From positions 1 to 41,918 of the forward strand of contig JAHBMJ010004611.1 in the NCBI GenBank assembly GCA_018398765.1: 41,918 bases of DNA. Reading direction: 5' to 3'. Shown here one piece after another: positions 30,750-40,485 of the stretch (positions within the stretch are counted from its first letter, which is position 1; the number at the start of each line of letters is the position of its first letter). The notes under the pieces were generated by a model, which was not told the origin of the DNA, searched no databases, and saw only the letters and a program-made list of their open reading frames with translations. This stretch comes from Chromera velia. Its lineage: Eukaryota > Sar > Chromeraceae. A program made the translations under genes and the position numbers.

Positions 30750-31669
30750 GAAGGAAGGAAGGAATGGAGGAAGGAAGGAAGGAAGGAAGGAAGGAAGGAA
30801 TGGAGGAAGGAAGCAAGGAGGGAAGGAAGGAAGGAAGGAAGGAAGCAAGGAAGGAAGGAAGGAAGGAAGGAAGAAAGGAAGGAAGGAAGGAAGAAAGGAA
30901 GGAAGAAAGGAAGGAAGGAAGGAAGAAAGGAAGGAAGGAAGGAAGGAAGGAAGGAAGGAAGGACGGAAGGAAGGAAGGAAGGAAGGAAGAAAGGAAGGAA
31001 GGAAGAAAGGAAGGAAGGAAGGAAGGAAGGAAGAAAGGAAGGAAGGAAGGAAGGGGTGAATGACAGAACATGTTCCACAACATTGTACCGAATATGCGCG
31101 CAGCAGCGGGAAGACACTTATTTTCCTTTCAATCTATGTGTCAAAAGCACGAAAAGCTAGGATCGGGTTCGAAGCTCTGTCAACCCACTCGAACCACGAG
31201 CCCCCACGAAGTTGCAGGACAAGGTGCAGGGTCGTCTCCCTCTGGATGTTGTAGTCTGATGCAGTTCGCCCGTCCTCGAGCTGTTTTCCCGAAAATATCA
31301 ATCGCTGCTGATCTGCCGGGATCCCCTCCTTGTCCTGAATCTTTTCTTTGACCTGCAGACAAGTCAGAGAAAAGGAAGAGGGGACGACTTATCTTCGAGC
31401 GGGTGTTGCGAGGAGAGAGAGAAATATATACTTCCTGAAATGATGTAGACACACTCCGAGCCTTTATCCAGACGAGCACATACAGTCAACAAAGAGAAGT
31501 CACTAATGTTCATTCACAAGGAGAAGTTGCGAGGGGTTGAAACAGATCCAGGCAAGGAAAAGACGGGTACAAACGAAGGGGAACATGCACTGACTTGCTC
31601 AATGGAGTCAGAGGGTTCGACATCCAGAGTGATCGTCTTGCCCGTGAGGGTCTTCACGAAGATCTGCAT
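29208..31669 (-). CDS. N-terminal ubiquitin fold with acidic and proline-rich extension
   Basis: Exons in transcript order: 31669-31595, 31352-31198, 30367-30298, 29816-29754 and 29276-29208 (last end uncertain). The first two exons encode a complete 76-residue ubiquitin starting [15 protein letters not shown] and ending LRGG. Residues L8, I44 and V70 of the hydrophobic patch and K48 are kept, but K63 is Arg, R72 is Gln and L56 is Ala. Splicing at CTC|GTGGTT joins in phase 2 to an acidic exon ([12 protein letters not shown]), then phase 0 to [11 protein letters not shown], then phase 0 to [18 protein letters not shown]. If the GTGGTT donor is not used, the frame ends after 22 more residues at 31134-31136, giving a short ubiquitin-extension protein that is not a ribosomal fusion. 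It is likely the 5' part of the ARF/WD40 gene downstream, but a separate gene is possible. Confidence 0.6.
30640..31053 (+). repeat. (GGAA)n/(GAAA)n array in intron 2
   Basis: About 400 bases of GGAA/GAAA with rare GGAAT and GCAA variants. In the minus-strand transcript it is a TTCC array within the intron after the ubiquitin fold. Confidence 0.95.
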
Positions 31670-32149
31670 CCTTTGGTGCGAAATTCGGCAGAGCTGCTAA
31701 TTAAGGTGGAATGGGTGGAAAACAAGTGACTTCGATAGAAAACTGAGATCTGTACCTACGGCTTCGTTGTATCGTGTGTTGCAGTCAAACCAAACTGCGC
31801 CTCCTGTCGTCCACACACATTCCGCTCTATTCCCATTTGGTGCTGAAGTCTCGACGTGCAGGTCCCGGGGATGGATCGTGGAGGCTCATCATGATCGACC
31901 GTGACTGTAAAGAGATATACATACGTCTCTTTATATAGTGTCTCGGACGTGTGCATGTACGTACATGTACGTACGTACATCAATTCGTAGTGGTTTTTTT
32001 CGAAAAAAAAACAATACATGCATGCAGGATGCCACTTCCACAGGCTCCAGTGGCATGCCGGGGCCCAGCAAAAAATCGTCTAGACCAAAGCCTCTTAGTA
32101 TTAATCCTCAGGGCCGTCTTGCAAAAAGACTGTCTGGAGTCTGGACGAT
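31670..32149. other. Upstream region of the ubiquitin-fold gene
   Basis: No coding exon is supported. It contains a palindrome-rich stretch of ACGTAC/CATGTACG repeats (about 31953-31980) and a TGCATGCA motif near 32017. It probably includes the promoter of the minus-strand gene starting at 31669. Confidence 0.4.
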
Positions 32150-33757
32150 GAAAGTGGAAAGACTATCATGCAAACAGACAGAAAGATAGAAGTGGAGAGT
32201 TCGTTATTCAAGCAAGAAAGATGAAAGTGAAGAGAAGTTCAATGTTTGCGTGTTTATCTTCATAGATGGGAGTTCTGGTTTGTTCTTATACTATTCTACA
32301 ACCATTCATAACTATTCAAACCATTTTAAGTTCTTTCAATTTTTTTTTTGAAAGTTCTTTATCTATCTTTGTCAAAAGTATTCAAAATTTGGTAAATTAC
32401 TCATAGTGGTACATAAATTATAACTAAAATTACGTAAGTTTACACATTTTTTTTTCTTTTGTTTCTATCTCTAACTTTATATGTCCAACTACAAATGGGG
32501 CTTTGAATAAACGTAAGTCTTTTCGGTTTTCCTACTAAATCTCTCCCCAACAAGAATTTTACAGAAACGTAAACTCACAATGTATTGCTATGGTGAATAT
32601 ATTGAAAATTCTGCTAGAAATTCCTTGTGAGGAAGTCTTTGTTGTTTTTTGTTCAAATGTTGTAAACTCCATCCTCCATCCTCCTCCAAATGATTCTGCT
32701 TTAAATTTCACATTTTAGGAAGAAAAACATTCTCTGTGGTCCAGGAAAAGCCAGCATCCAAGCATATGAAAACAGAAAGGAAAACCAGAGAAATGAAACT
32801 GGAACAGACGTCAGCTTTTGTACGGAATTATCAACCAGACGAGATTTAGAGCATATTGTTTGTTCCAATGAGGGGTCATACACGCAGACAGACAAGAAAG
32901 ATGAAGACTGAAAGGTCGTTATGTGAGGAGACAAGGAAGATGAAAGTGAAGCGGACTTTCTGCAAGCAGACGGGCTAGCAGATAGGATGAAACTGGAGAG
33001 GCCCTTAACACGCAGGCAGGAAAGATGGAAGCTAGCGGAAAGTAGTCATGCAAGCCGGCAAGATAGACAAAAGTGGAGAGTCGTCATGTTCGACAGCGCA
33101 CGACAGAAGAAAGTAGAGACCCACCAAGCAAGCAAAAAAGAAAGATGGGAATATGAAAGTGGAGAGGCCGTCGTGCAAAAAGAAAGAAAGATGGAAGTGG
33201 AGAGGCCGTCATGCAAACAGACAGAAAGACGAAAGTGGAGAGGCCGTCATGCAAACAGACAGAAAGATGGAAGTGGAGAGGCCGTCGTGCAAACAGACAG
33301 AAAGATGGAAGCGGAGAGGCTGTCATGGAAACAGACAGAAAGATGGAGGTGGAGAGGCCGTCGTGCAAACAGACAGAAAGATGAAAGTGGAGAGGCGCCA
33401 TGCAAACGGAAGATTGAAGTGGAGAGGCGCCATGCAAACAGACAGAAAGATGAAAGTGGAGAGGCCGTCATGCAAACAGACAGAAAGATGGAAGTGTAGA
33501 GGCTGTCGTGCAAACAGACAGAAAGATGGAAGCGGAGAGGCTGTCACGCAAACAGACAGAAAGATGAAAGTGGAGAGGCCGTCGTGCAAATAGACAGAAA
33601 GATGGAAGTGGAGAGGCCGTCATGCAAAGAGACAGAAAGATGATAGTGGAGAGGCCGTCACGCAAACAGACAGAAAGATGAAAGTGGAGAGGCCGCCATG
33701 CAAACAGACAGAAAGATGAAAGTGGAGAGGCCGTCATGCAAACAGACAGATTTTCGG
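32150..33757. repeat. 38-bp minisatellite, about 16 good copies plus degenerate copies, split by an AT-rich stretch
   Basis: Unit of about 38 bases built on CAGACAGAAAGATGAAAGTG, GAGAGGCCGTC and ATGCAAA. Sixteen recognisable copies lie at about 33150-33757. Degenerate copies lie at 32150-32240 and 32880-33150. Because 38 is not a multiple of three, each frame passes through different phases. Long open frames on both strands here are repeat artefacts. The array ends about 40 bases beyond the KIN17 stop codon. Confidence 0.9.
32240..32875. other. AT-rich segment interrupting the minisatellite
   Basis: About 640 bases of AT-rich sequence separate degenerate minisatellite copies on either side, as if inserted into the array. 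No terminal repeats or target duplication were identified and no gene is visible. Confidence 0.4.
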
Positions 33758-33797
33758 TTGATGTTTTTCTGCACGCACGCACGCACTAATTCTTCAA

Positions 33798-35312
33798 TCA
33801 ATCGTCTGTCTCGACCACTTCAACTTTGCAAATATCTTCATACTGCAACCCTTTCACGACTTTTCTGGAGGCCTGATCTCTTTCCTCGAAGAACATCTCC
33901 TCCTCCTCGTCCTCCTCTCTCAGGGCCACATCAACACAATACTCAGCCGCGTTCAATCGGACCAAATTGGCATGACGCCCCACAAGGGGGTCGCCCTTTG
34001 GCCCTACAATTCTTACCAGCCCCCCCCCGGAAGGAATGACAGTCTCCACCATTTTTTCCTCCACACGGAGCGCGTCACCCCCCTCCAACATCTCCAGTTC
34101 CACCAGCGCTTTGCCTGTCTTTCCCACCTTCGTCTCTGTGACCACCCCCTTCTTTTTGTAATAATCCCCCCCTCCCACATTGCGATCGATGATCTTCACG
34201 ATCAACCCTGTGGACGCCCACCCCGGATACGATGAGGGACCGTCCGTTCCACCCCCCCGGGTGCCTGTGTCAGACGCACTGTCGGACGCGGAAGACGCGG
34301 ATGCAAAGCCGGAGACGGAAACGGGAAACGGTTTTTCTTTGTACTGCTGCTGTTGGACGGATGACTGCACTGAGGAAGATGAGGAAGCAGACCCTTCAGC
34401 AGCCTGTCGCATGGCGGCTGCTCTTTTCTTTGCCTCGTGCTCCTCTCGGAGGCGATCAAGCGCAGACATCGGCCTTTTGGGACCGCCGACCGAGGCTGCT
34501 GCAGCACTCGCCTGTGCCCCCGTGTGTGGGGGCTCATCATCAAGGTCTATCATTCCTGTCATCCCCCCCTTTTTCTCTTTTTCTTTTTTCGAGACAGGCT
34601 CCTGCTGCTTTCCCTTCAAAAGGGAAGAAATTCGATTCCCCCCCCCGAGCTGCTTGGGCGGCTCGTCCTTCTTTACAGCACCACCGAGAGAGAAAGAGAG
34701 CTTCTGAAGAGAGGCTGAGCTCTCAGGCATCAGAGCAGATGAGGAACGCACAGCCTCAAAACTCTGTCCGGACTCTCGGGCTGCCTCAATGGCTGCTTGA
34801 ATGTTTTTCATCTTGACCTGCTCTTCCGACATCTCCTCTTTCAGACGGGCTGCCATCTCTTTGTCTCTGTTGATCTTCTCACGATCTATATACTCAATAA
34901 ACCAACCCTTGTCAGTCTTCTCTATATGACATTTGCCGATCTTCCCCAGGTACTGCACAAATATTCCCAGGGTCTCCCAGATCGTCCCGTTCATATGAAT
35001 GTGCTCCTTGTCACTGATGTACTCCTGATACACCTGATTGGCCTGCACACGGGTACGACAGTACTTCGTCCGCATCAGATCCATGAAGCCCCTCTCGAAC
35101 TCTGAGGAGTACTCATTCATGAACTTGTTGGGATTTTCCATGAAGAGGCGCATCTGGCGCTGGTGGGACTCTGACATTCTATGACACTTGAACCCGTTTT
35201 CATCTCGGCACTGCTTCTCACACATCTGGCAATACCACCGCAACTTCTGCAAACCCTTCGCCTTCATTTTGTTGGCCAACCATTTGGCCGTCCCCGCCTC
35301 TGCCTTTGGCAT
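33798..35312 (-). CDS. KIN: KIN17 DNA/RNA-binding protein, intronless
   Basis: Complete 504-codon frame. KIN17 is a conserved nuclear protein linked to DNA replication, repair and pre-mRNA processing. The N-terminus matches the family closely: GLQKLRWYCQMC, then a C2H2 zinc finger with ligands C28, C31, H44 and H50 within CRDENGFKCHRMSESH. The winged-helix region follows to about residue 160 (EYISDKEHIHMNGTIWETL, KGWFIEYIDRE). A Lys/Glu helix and a Ser/Ala/Gln-rich disordered middle (about 190-365) precede the C-terminal tandem SH3-like/KOW region (IVKIIDRN, YYKKKGVV, VETVIPSGGG, GLQYEDICKVEV). It is longer than the human protein (393 residues), mainly from the middle region and an acidic insert (REEDEEEEMFFEER) inside the last SH3-like domain. 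The start is the family-typical methionine. It is transcribed divergently from the THI5-FolD gene. Confidence 0.95.
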   Translation of the reverse strand: MPKAEAGTAKWLANKMKAKGLQKLRWYCQMCEKQCRDENGFKCHRMSESHQRQMRLFMENPNKFMNEYSSEFERGFMDLMRTKYCRTRVQANQVYQEYISDKEHIHMNGTIWETLGIFVQYLGKIGKCHIEKTDKGWFIEYIDREKINRDKEMAARLKEEMSEEQVKMKNIQAAIEAARESGQSFEAVRSSSALMPESSASLQKLSFSLGGAVKKDEPPKQLGGGNRISSLLKGKQQEPVSKKEKEKKGGMTGMIDLDDEPPHTGAQASAAAASVGGPKRPMSALDRLREEHEAKKRAAAMRQAAEGSASSSSSVQSSVQQQQYKEKPFPVSVSGFASASSASDSASDTGTRGGGTDGPSSYPGWASTGLIVKIIDRNVGGGDYYKKKGVVTETKVGKTGKALVELEMLEGGDALRVEEKMVETVIPSGGGLVRIVGPKGDPLVGRHANLVRLNAAEYCVDVALREEDEEEEMFFEERDQASRKVVKGLQYEDICKVEVVETDD

Positions 35313-35673
35313 TTTGAGTCAGAGAAAGAAGGCACAGGAATGGCACAGGAGTTTTCTTCTCCACTACAGGGAGCTAGGCACAAAAGGAGACGGGAACACC
35401 GACACAAAAGAAGAACCAGTCAAAAAGACCAAGCCCGCCCTACAAGCACAGTGGTTACTGCATGTTGCTGTGTGTCGAGCTCATGCAGTCCAAGCAGACA
35501 CAAAAGACCTGACAACGCAACCAAATTAAAGCGGTCGTGTTCCCAGCTATCGTGCCACGAAAATCATCGAAAATCGTCCTGAACTTGATATTGAGCTTGT
35601 GAGAGGAGGGGCCGCGGCCGGGACCTGCCCCATTGCCTGCCACGCGCGCGGCCCGGCGGCGCGCGCCTTTTTG

Positions 35674-35822
35674 ATCTGACGCACTCCGTGCGAATGGCCC
35701 GGAAAGCGAAATTTATTCTTGTTGCCCCTGCTTTAAATTTGGAAAGTGCCTCCTCAGCTGAATTGTCTTTCCGGGGCCGAGCTTGGCGTGCGTCAGATCT
35801 TCCTGTAAACGTCGGACGCAGC
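35674..35822. repeat. 149-bp foldback unit, copy 1
   Basis: Begins ATCTGACGCAC and contains its inverted copy GTGCGTCAGAT at 35788-35798. Inside these, GGCCCGGAAAGCGAAATT pairs imperfectly with AATTGTCTTTCCGGGGCC, so the unit can fold into a long stem. It is followed after 14 bases by copy 2. Confidence 0.85.
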
Positions 35823-35836
35823 TATTATTTTTTGTT

Positions 35837-35985
35837 ATCTGACGCACTCCGTGCGAATGGCCCGGAAAGCGAAATTTATTCTTGTTGCCCCTGCTTTAAA
35901 TTTGGAAAGTGCCTCCTCAGCTGAATTGTCTTTCCGGGGCCGAGCTTGGCGTGCGTCAGATCTTCCTGTAAACGTCGGACGCAGC
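35837..35985. repeat. 149-bp foldback unit, copy 2
   Basis: Apparently identical to 35674-35822 at an offset of 163 bases, with the same nested inverted repeats. Confidence 0.9.
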
Positions 35986-36018
35986 CATCCGTGTGGTCTG
36001 GGGGGTGCAATTTTTGTT

Positions 36019-36078
36019 AAGTGCCCTCTCAGCTTCGCTTTCCGGGCCAAGTGCCCTCTCAGCTTCGCTTTCCGGGCC
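36019..36078. repeat. 30-bp tandem duplication related to the foldback stem
   Basis: AAGTGCCCTCTCAGCTTCGC followed by TTTCCGGGCC occurs twice head to tail. Its CGCTTTCCGGGCC part is the complement of the GGCCCGGAAAGCG core in the 149-bp units. Confidence 0.9.
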
Positions 36079-36373
36079 ATCTTTCGTGAGGGGCCGCGAC
36101 CCTTGAGACAGCAAACAAGCTTTGTGGAAGGTTCTGGAGAGATCATTTCTTGAACTTAGAAATGATGAGCAGGCCGCCGACGCGCTTTCTGTCGTAATGA
36201 GGTGATCAGGTGACTGAAGCTTTCGTATTCTGAAGGGACGCGAAAGAAAGCCGCGACGGTCCGATCCACGACTTGTCGATCAGATCGCATGACATTCAGT
36301 CTGTCTCTTCAGATTAGCAGTTCTTGACTGACCTGGATTTGCTGAGAAGAAACTGAGCTGCACTGGTGCAAGG

Positions 36374-38969
36374 ATGAGGCCCGTGTTTTTGCAGCTGGAC
36401 TTTTTCATGTCCTCGCAATTTGCGGGGATTGCTACGGCGATACGCAGGGGTCTGTATGACAACCTGAAGCTTCGCGTGAGTCTTGAGCCTCCCTGTGTAC
36501 CTGGACAGGAGGTTGCCCGAGTCCTTCAAGGCAGCCAGCAGAGAGAGGGGACCTGGTTGGGCACACAGGAACAGAACGTGCTTGTGCCTTTGATTCATCA
36601 GGGTGCGGCTGTACGTGCTGTCTCCGCCATGTTTGGATCCTCGCCCCTTTGTCTGGCAGCCCGACCAGGAGACAGCAGACTGGAGACGGCAGGTGGTGCG
36701 ACGGGGCTCCGGATCGGGGCCCATGAGGACACGTCAGAGTTGATCAGAAGGATCGTTCCGAACAGTACGGTGCTGGACGTAGAGCGTACAGAGAAGTTGA
36801 GGATGCTGATCTCAGGCGAGATCGACGCTGTACAGGTTTATGACGTCATGGAGACGAAGAGACTCTCTAACGCGTTGGGGGCAGAGCTTCCAGTGTACTC
36901 CTTCAACCGTTTAGGTCGAATACACGGAAACCAACAGGTCGAGCTCGGGTATGCCCAGACAATCTTCGCACCCTGTAGTCAGCTGTCTGACCCAGCTCAC
37001 CGGAGTGTCCTTGTGGACTTTTTGAGGGCGACCTACCAGGGTTGGTGGCACTCGATCACAACGCCCAGAGAGGCCGCAGAGGCCGTCATGTCGTTGCAGG
37101 AGACGGGGCGCGTGACAGATCACTGGGAGGACTCCGAGGAGTTTACCGAGTGGTCTGTGCGTGCGTGTAATGAGTACGTGAAAACGACCCGCAGAGCGCC
37201 GTCTCTGCTCGGGTCCATCGACCCCCTCAGATGGGAGAAGGCTTCCAAGTGGTTGGTCGAACCGTTGGAAAAGAAGGGGCAAGAAGGGGGGCAGAGCTTG
37301 GACACGTCTTTGTGGCAACCCCGCCCACAGGACTTTTCGGGATACGACGTCGCGGCACGTCTTTCTGAAGAAACGGAAAGACGTGCAACAGCAATCAGAG
37401 AGAAGAGAGGGGGAAAGAGGGCCAAACTGACGGTCGTGACGATCGGGACGGAGCCTCTCGGAGGTGGGTGGAGGATACTTCTCTGTCTCAATGCTTCTAT
37501 ATGGAGCAATTTCTTTTCTCTGTTTCTCCCCTAATTTGTGACTCTTTATTTTGTGTCTCTTTATTCTCTCTTCGCGAGCGTCTTTGATTGGAACGTCTTA
37601 CACAAATGTTTGTGTGTTTGTTTTCGCTTTTTTTCCTGGTGTCAGCCGCTTCCATTTGCTCTCTTGACATGCCAGTTCTCCTTTGTCAGACATCATATAT
37701 ACAAAGGCGTTTGAGAGAAAGCGGAGACCATTTTTCACTGGCATCTGATCAGACACAGAAAGAAACAAAGACATGTCTCCCTTCTCCCTCCCTCCCTACC
37801 TTCCTCCCAGAGACCCACTCGGATGCCGAAAGACGTCGACAGCTTTTTTCTCCTGCGTGGGCTTCCTGGTTTGACAAGAAGACCACTGGCGCCTCTCTGG
37901 GCATCGACGTCGAGCATGTCTGCCTCCCCTCCACCGCCTCCACAGAGGAAGTGGTTGCAATACTGCGAGCGCACCCGCACGCCGACGGCGTCCAGCTGAT
38001 GTGGCCACTGCCTCCCCATGTCGACAGGCAGAGAGTTTACGGGGCCATTCCGGTGGATCAAGACGTGGATGACAACGCATTTCTTGCAGGTAGGTGCGAG
38101 GGCAGGTGTTGCAGTCGGACTGTTGTTTCTTCCTTCCTCCATGTCTTCCTCGCAACGCCCGAGTATCGCACTGATGCAATCATGGTATTAATAAAAGGCT
38201 CTGTGGTGGAAGTTGCTCCCGAAGTGCGGAAGGTCTCTCTCTCTCCCTGTCTCTCTCTCTCTCTCTCCGTGTGTGTGTGTGTGTGTGTGTGTGTGCAAGC
38301 ACGCCTCTCAGGCAAACCAGAACGAAGCAATATCCAGCATGACTTTTTTTTTTCGCCCTGTTGTTTGCCTGCCTTCCTATCGAGTGCTCTCTCTTCACAC
38401 CGGAGTTGGTTGCAATACACACACAACAACTGTGCAGGGGGAGCCATCGGAGTTCCCAAAGGCGTCTCTGTGACCCCGACTGCCGTCCTGATGGCTCTTG
38501 AATCAGGAGGGGTCCCGGTGAATGGTTCGCATGTTCTCGTGATCGGTCGGTCCCCTCTTGTCGGGACGCCTCTGGCACGAATGCTTGAGAGCAAGGGGGC
38601 CACGGTTTCTGTCGCGCACTCACAGACGTCTTTGGAGAGTCTGAAGGCGCTGTGTGGACAGGCAGATGTGATCATCTCCTGTGTGGGGACGCCGGGGGTG
38701 ATCAGGGCCGAGTGGGCGAAAGAGGGTGCGGCTCTGGTGAACGTGGGGACCTCCTTTGACCGTCAGAACGACAGACTGGAACCGGACATTGCGGGACTGG
38801 ACGGGCCGGCAGCAGAGCTTTCGGCCTTTGTGGCCTCCACCCCTGGTGGAGTAGGACCTCTGTCAGTCCAGGTGAGCGGGGGAGATCGAGAGAAGGAATG
38901 AAATCATTCACCTTTCTTCTCTCTGTATCATGCATCTCGATCTGTGTAGAAGAACTGTTGGTGAGTCGT

Positions 38970-39010
<41 letters not shown>

Positions 39011-39622
39011 TGTGTGTGTGTGTGCGTGTGTGTGTGTGTGTGCCCTTGGTGGCACTTCGGCGCATGTCTGCATGGAGTCTTTTTGCTTTGTTTTTCGCTT
39101 CTCTTCTGTTTGTATTTCCCGCCTGCACATACATTCACCTATTGATCCAGCTTTTCGCGTTTTCCTCTTCGTGGATGTTGCCTCCTCTTCTCAGCTTCTA
39201 TCTGTATGAACATGTGTATGCGTATGTGTACATGCGTATGCGTATGTGTACAGGCGTATGCGTATGTATACATATGCATATGTGCTCCTCTCGGTATTTT
39301 TCCGTACCGCGTCTCTGCTCTGCTCTCCTCTCCTCTCCTCTCCTCTCAGGTTTTATTTCAGAATGTGGTGAGAAACGCAGAGGTCAGGGACAGGGCAGAG
39401 ATGAGCAGACCGGTGGGCGCAACGGAGCACACGGAGACTGTGAGGCCCTCTGAAGCACTGAAAGCTGCGGGGTCCTTGTGGTCCCTGAAGACAGGCGAAG
39501 GGGTGCCGGGGCCCTCTGTGGGAAAAGGAAATGGGCAGAGAGAGACTGCTGCTGTCTCGTTGACGCGGGACCTCCGTTTTCCTTCGTACACTGCAGCTTC
39601 TGAGTTCATCTCGGTGGGCTGA
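36374..39622 (+). CDS. NMT1/THI5-like domain fused to FolD-like methylenetetrahydrofolate dehydrogenase/cyclohydrolase
   Basis: Exons 36374-37463, 37811-38089, 38438-38871 and 39350-39622 (phases 1, 1, 0), 691 residues. Residues 1-about 310 resemble the NMT1/THI5 substrate-binding fold (LQLDFFMSSQFAGIATAIRRGLY at the start, then a periplasmic-binding-protein-like pattern). The CCCFC motif of yeast thiamine-pyrimidine synthase is absent. From about 322 a FolD domain follows: LTVVTIGTEPLG, SWFDKKTTGASLGI in place of YVxxK, ADGVQLMWPLPPHVD in place of the usual VQLPLP, DQDVDDNAF, the NAD(P)-binding VIGRSPLVGTPLARML, and TPGGVGPLSV. FolD oxidises methylene-THF and hydrolyses methenyl-THF in one-carbon metabolism. 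The Tyr-to-Trp and Gln-to-Met changes fall at active-site positions, so cyclohydrolase activity is doubtful. A tail of about 70 residues is not recognised. The start codon coincides with the first family-like residues. Confidence 0.85.
38240..38295. repeat. (CT)n-(GT)n microsatellite in intron 2
   Basis: CT-rich run followed by a GT run within the intron between exons 2 and 3 of the THI5-FolD gene. Confidence 0.9.
38971..39042. repeat. (GT)n microsatellite in intron 3
   Basis: GT array with single TA and GC interruptions in the last intron of the THI5-FolD gene. Related GTAT/GCGTAT repeats follow near 39206-39277. Confidence 0.95.
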
Positions 39623-40485
39623 CTCATTCATATGACACTTCTCTTTCATCTGTGTGTTTGTCGGGTCGGCTGTCTTTCTGCATGTCTGTCCGTCTTTCTG
39701 ACTTTTTTTCCTTCTTTCCTTCCTTTGTCTCTTCCTTCCTTTTTTTTGCCCCGCTTCTATCATGCTTGGCCGTCTGTATATTTGTGGGTTCTCTTTCATT
39801 TTTTTTCCGGCTGGAGGTTCTGTCTCGATCGATCTGTCCGTTGTATTCTGTCTTCGTGCTCTCTTTGTTTGTTTGTTTGTTTGTTTCTTGCTTTCTTTCT
39901 TTCTTTCTTCCTTTCTTTCTTTCTGTTTCTTTCTTTCTCTCTTATTTTCCTCATTTTTTGCTGCTGCATGGGGAGTTTTCATTCCGCTTCTCCACACGTT
40001 CATCGCCCCTCGATGTGCTTCCTTCCGCTTTCTCCGTTAGAGGTTGAGGTGACTGGCTGACCTTATTTTTCGAGGCTAGACGTGAATCGTGCGGCTTTTG
40101 TTTTTCTTCGTCTGACGGTGGTCGGGGGCCAGTATGATGTTGACATTGAGTCGGTTTGTGCCGGAAGGCATTCACTCAAGACTCGATGTGTGCGGGGTAT
40201 GAATTGACTGTCGAGACAGACAGACAGGCAGACAGATAGATAGGTTGGAGGGTGGGGGGCGTAGAGATGAGGAGATAGACATGTGGAAGCGCTGTGGAAA
40301 GTTGGCGAAGAGACGGGACGGATCGAGGTAGAGGCTGGCTGGTGCGGGGTTTTTGCGTCCTGCCTTCCTTCCTTACTTCATCTGTGTGTATTTTTCGCGA
40401 CGTTTGCTTTCCTCCTTTCTTTGGCCCTCCCCTCCTCTCCTGTTTTGTACGGGACCAACTTGAGATTACAGTTCTTCTCGTTCAG
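39623..40485. other. Region downstream of the THI5-FolD gene
   Basis: T/C-rich sequence with TTTG and TTTC tetranucleotide repeats (about 39866-39930), then more even sequence. I see no gene and no definable terminator or polyadenylation signal. Confidence 0.55.

Larger units (their letters stand above)
35313..36373. promoter_or_regulatory. Divergent promoter region with hairpin repeats
   Basis: About 1.06 kb separates the KIN17 start codon (35312, -) from the THI5-FolD start codon (36374, +), so both promoters probably lie here. It contains a GC-rich CGCGCG palindrome (about 35642-35668) and the repeat units listed separately. No TATA box is convincing. Open frames within it follow the duplicated units and look spurious. 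Confidence 0.5.

Noticed and set aside
30491-31117. Frames of Leu-Pro-Ser-Phe repeats on the minus strand and Glu-Gly-Arg-Lys repeats on the plus strand
   Set aside because: Artefacts of the GGAA array in the intron of the ubiquitin-fold gene.
31134-31200. Ubiquitin read-through to a 22-residue tail as the true C-terminus
   Set aside because: Possible, but the CTC|GTGGTT donor joins in exact phase to an acidic exon with a consensus GTGAGT donor, which is the better model. It is kept as an alternative in the feature text.
32987-33782. Regularly repeated frames of 100-170 codons on both strands; also considered as a CRISPR-like array
   Set aside because: The 38-bp units follow each other with no unique spacers, and the host is a eukaryote. 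This is a minisatellite, and the frames only reflect lack of stops in the unit.
34180-34816. Several plus-strand frames of 90-195 codons
   Set aside because: Antisense shadows of the KIN17 coding sequence, which has clear family similarity throughout.
37588-37810. Open reading through the region before FolD exon 2, containing SYIQRRL which resembles YVxxK
   Set aside because: A strong pyrimidine tract and CAG at 37810, plus exact phase agreement from 37463 to 37811, give a better FolD alignment (SWFDKK before LGI). The earlier motif is therefore taken as intronic coincidence.
38898-39209. Cysteine/valine-rich frame downstream of FolD exon 3
   Set aside because: It reads through the GT microsatellite inside intron 3; FolD homology resumes at 39350.
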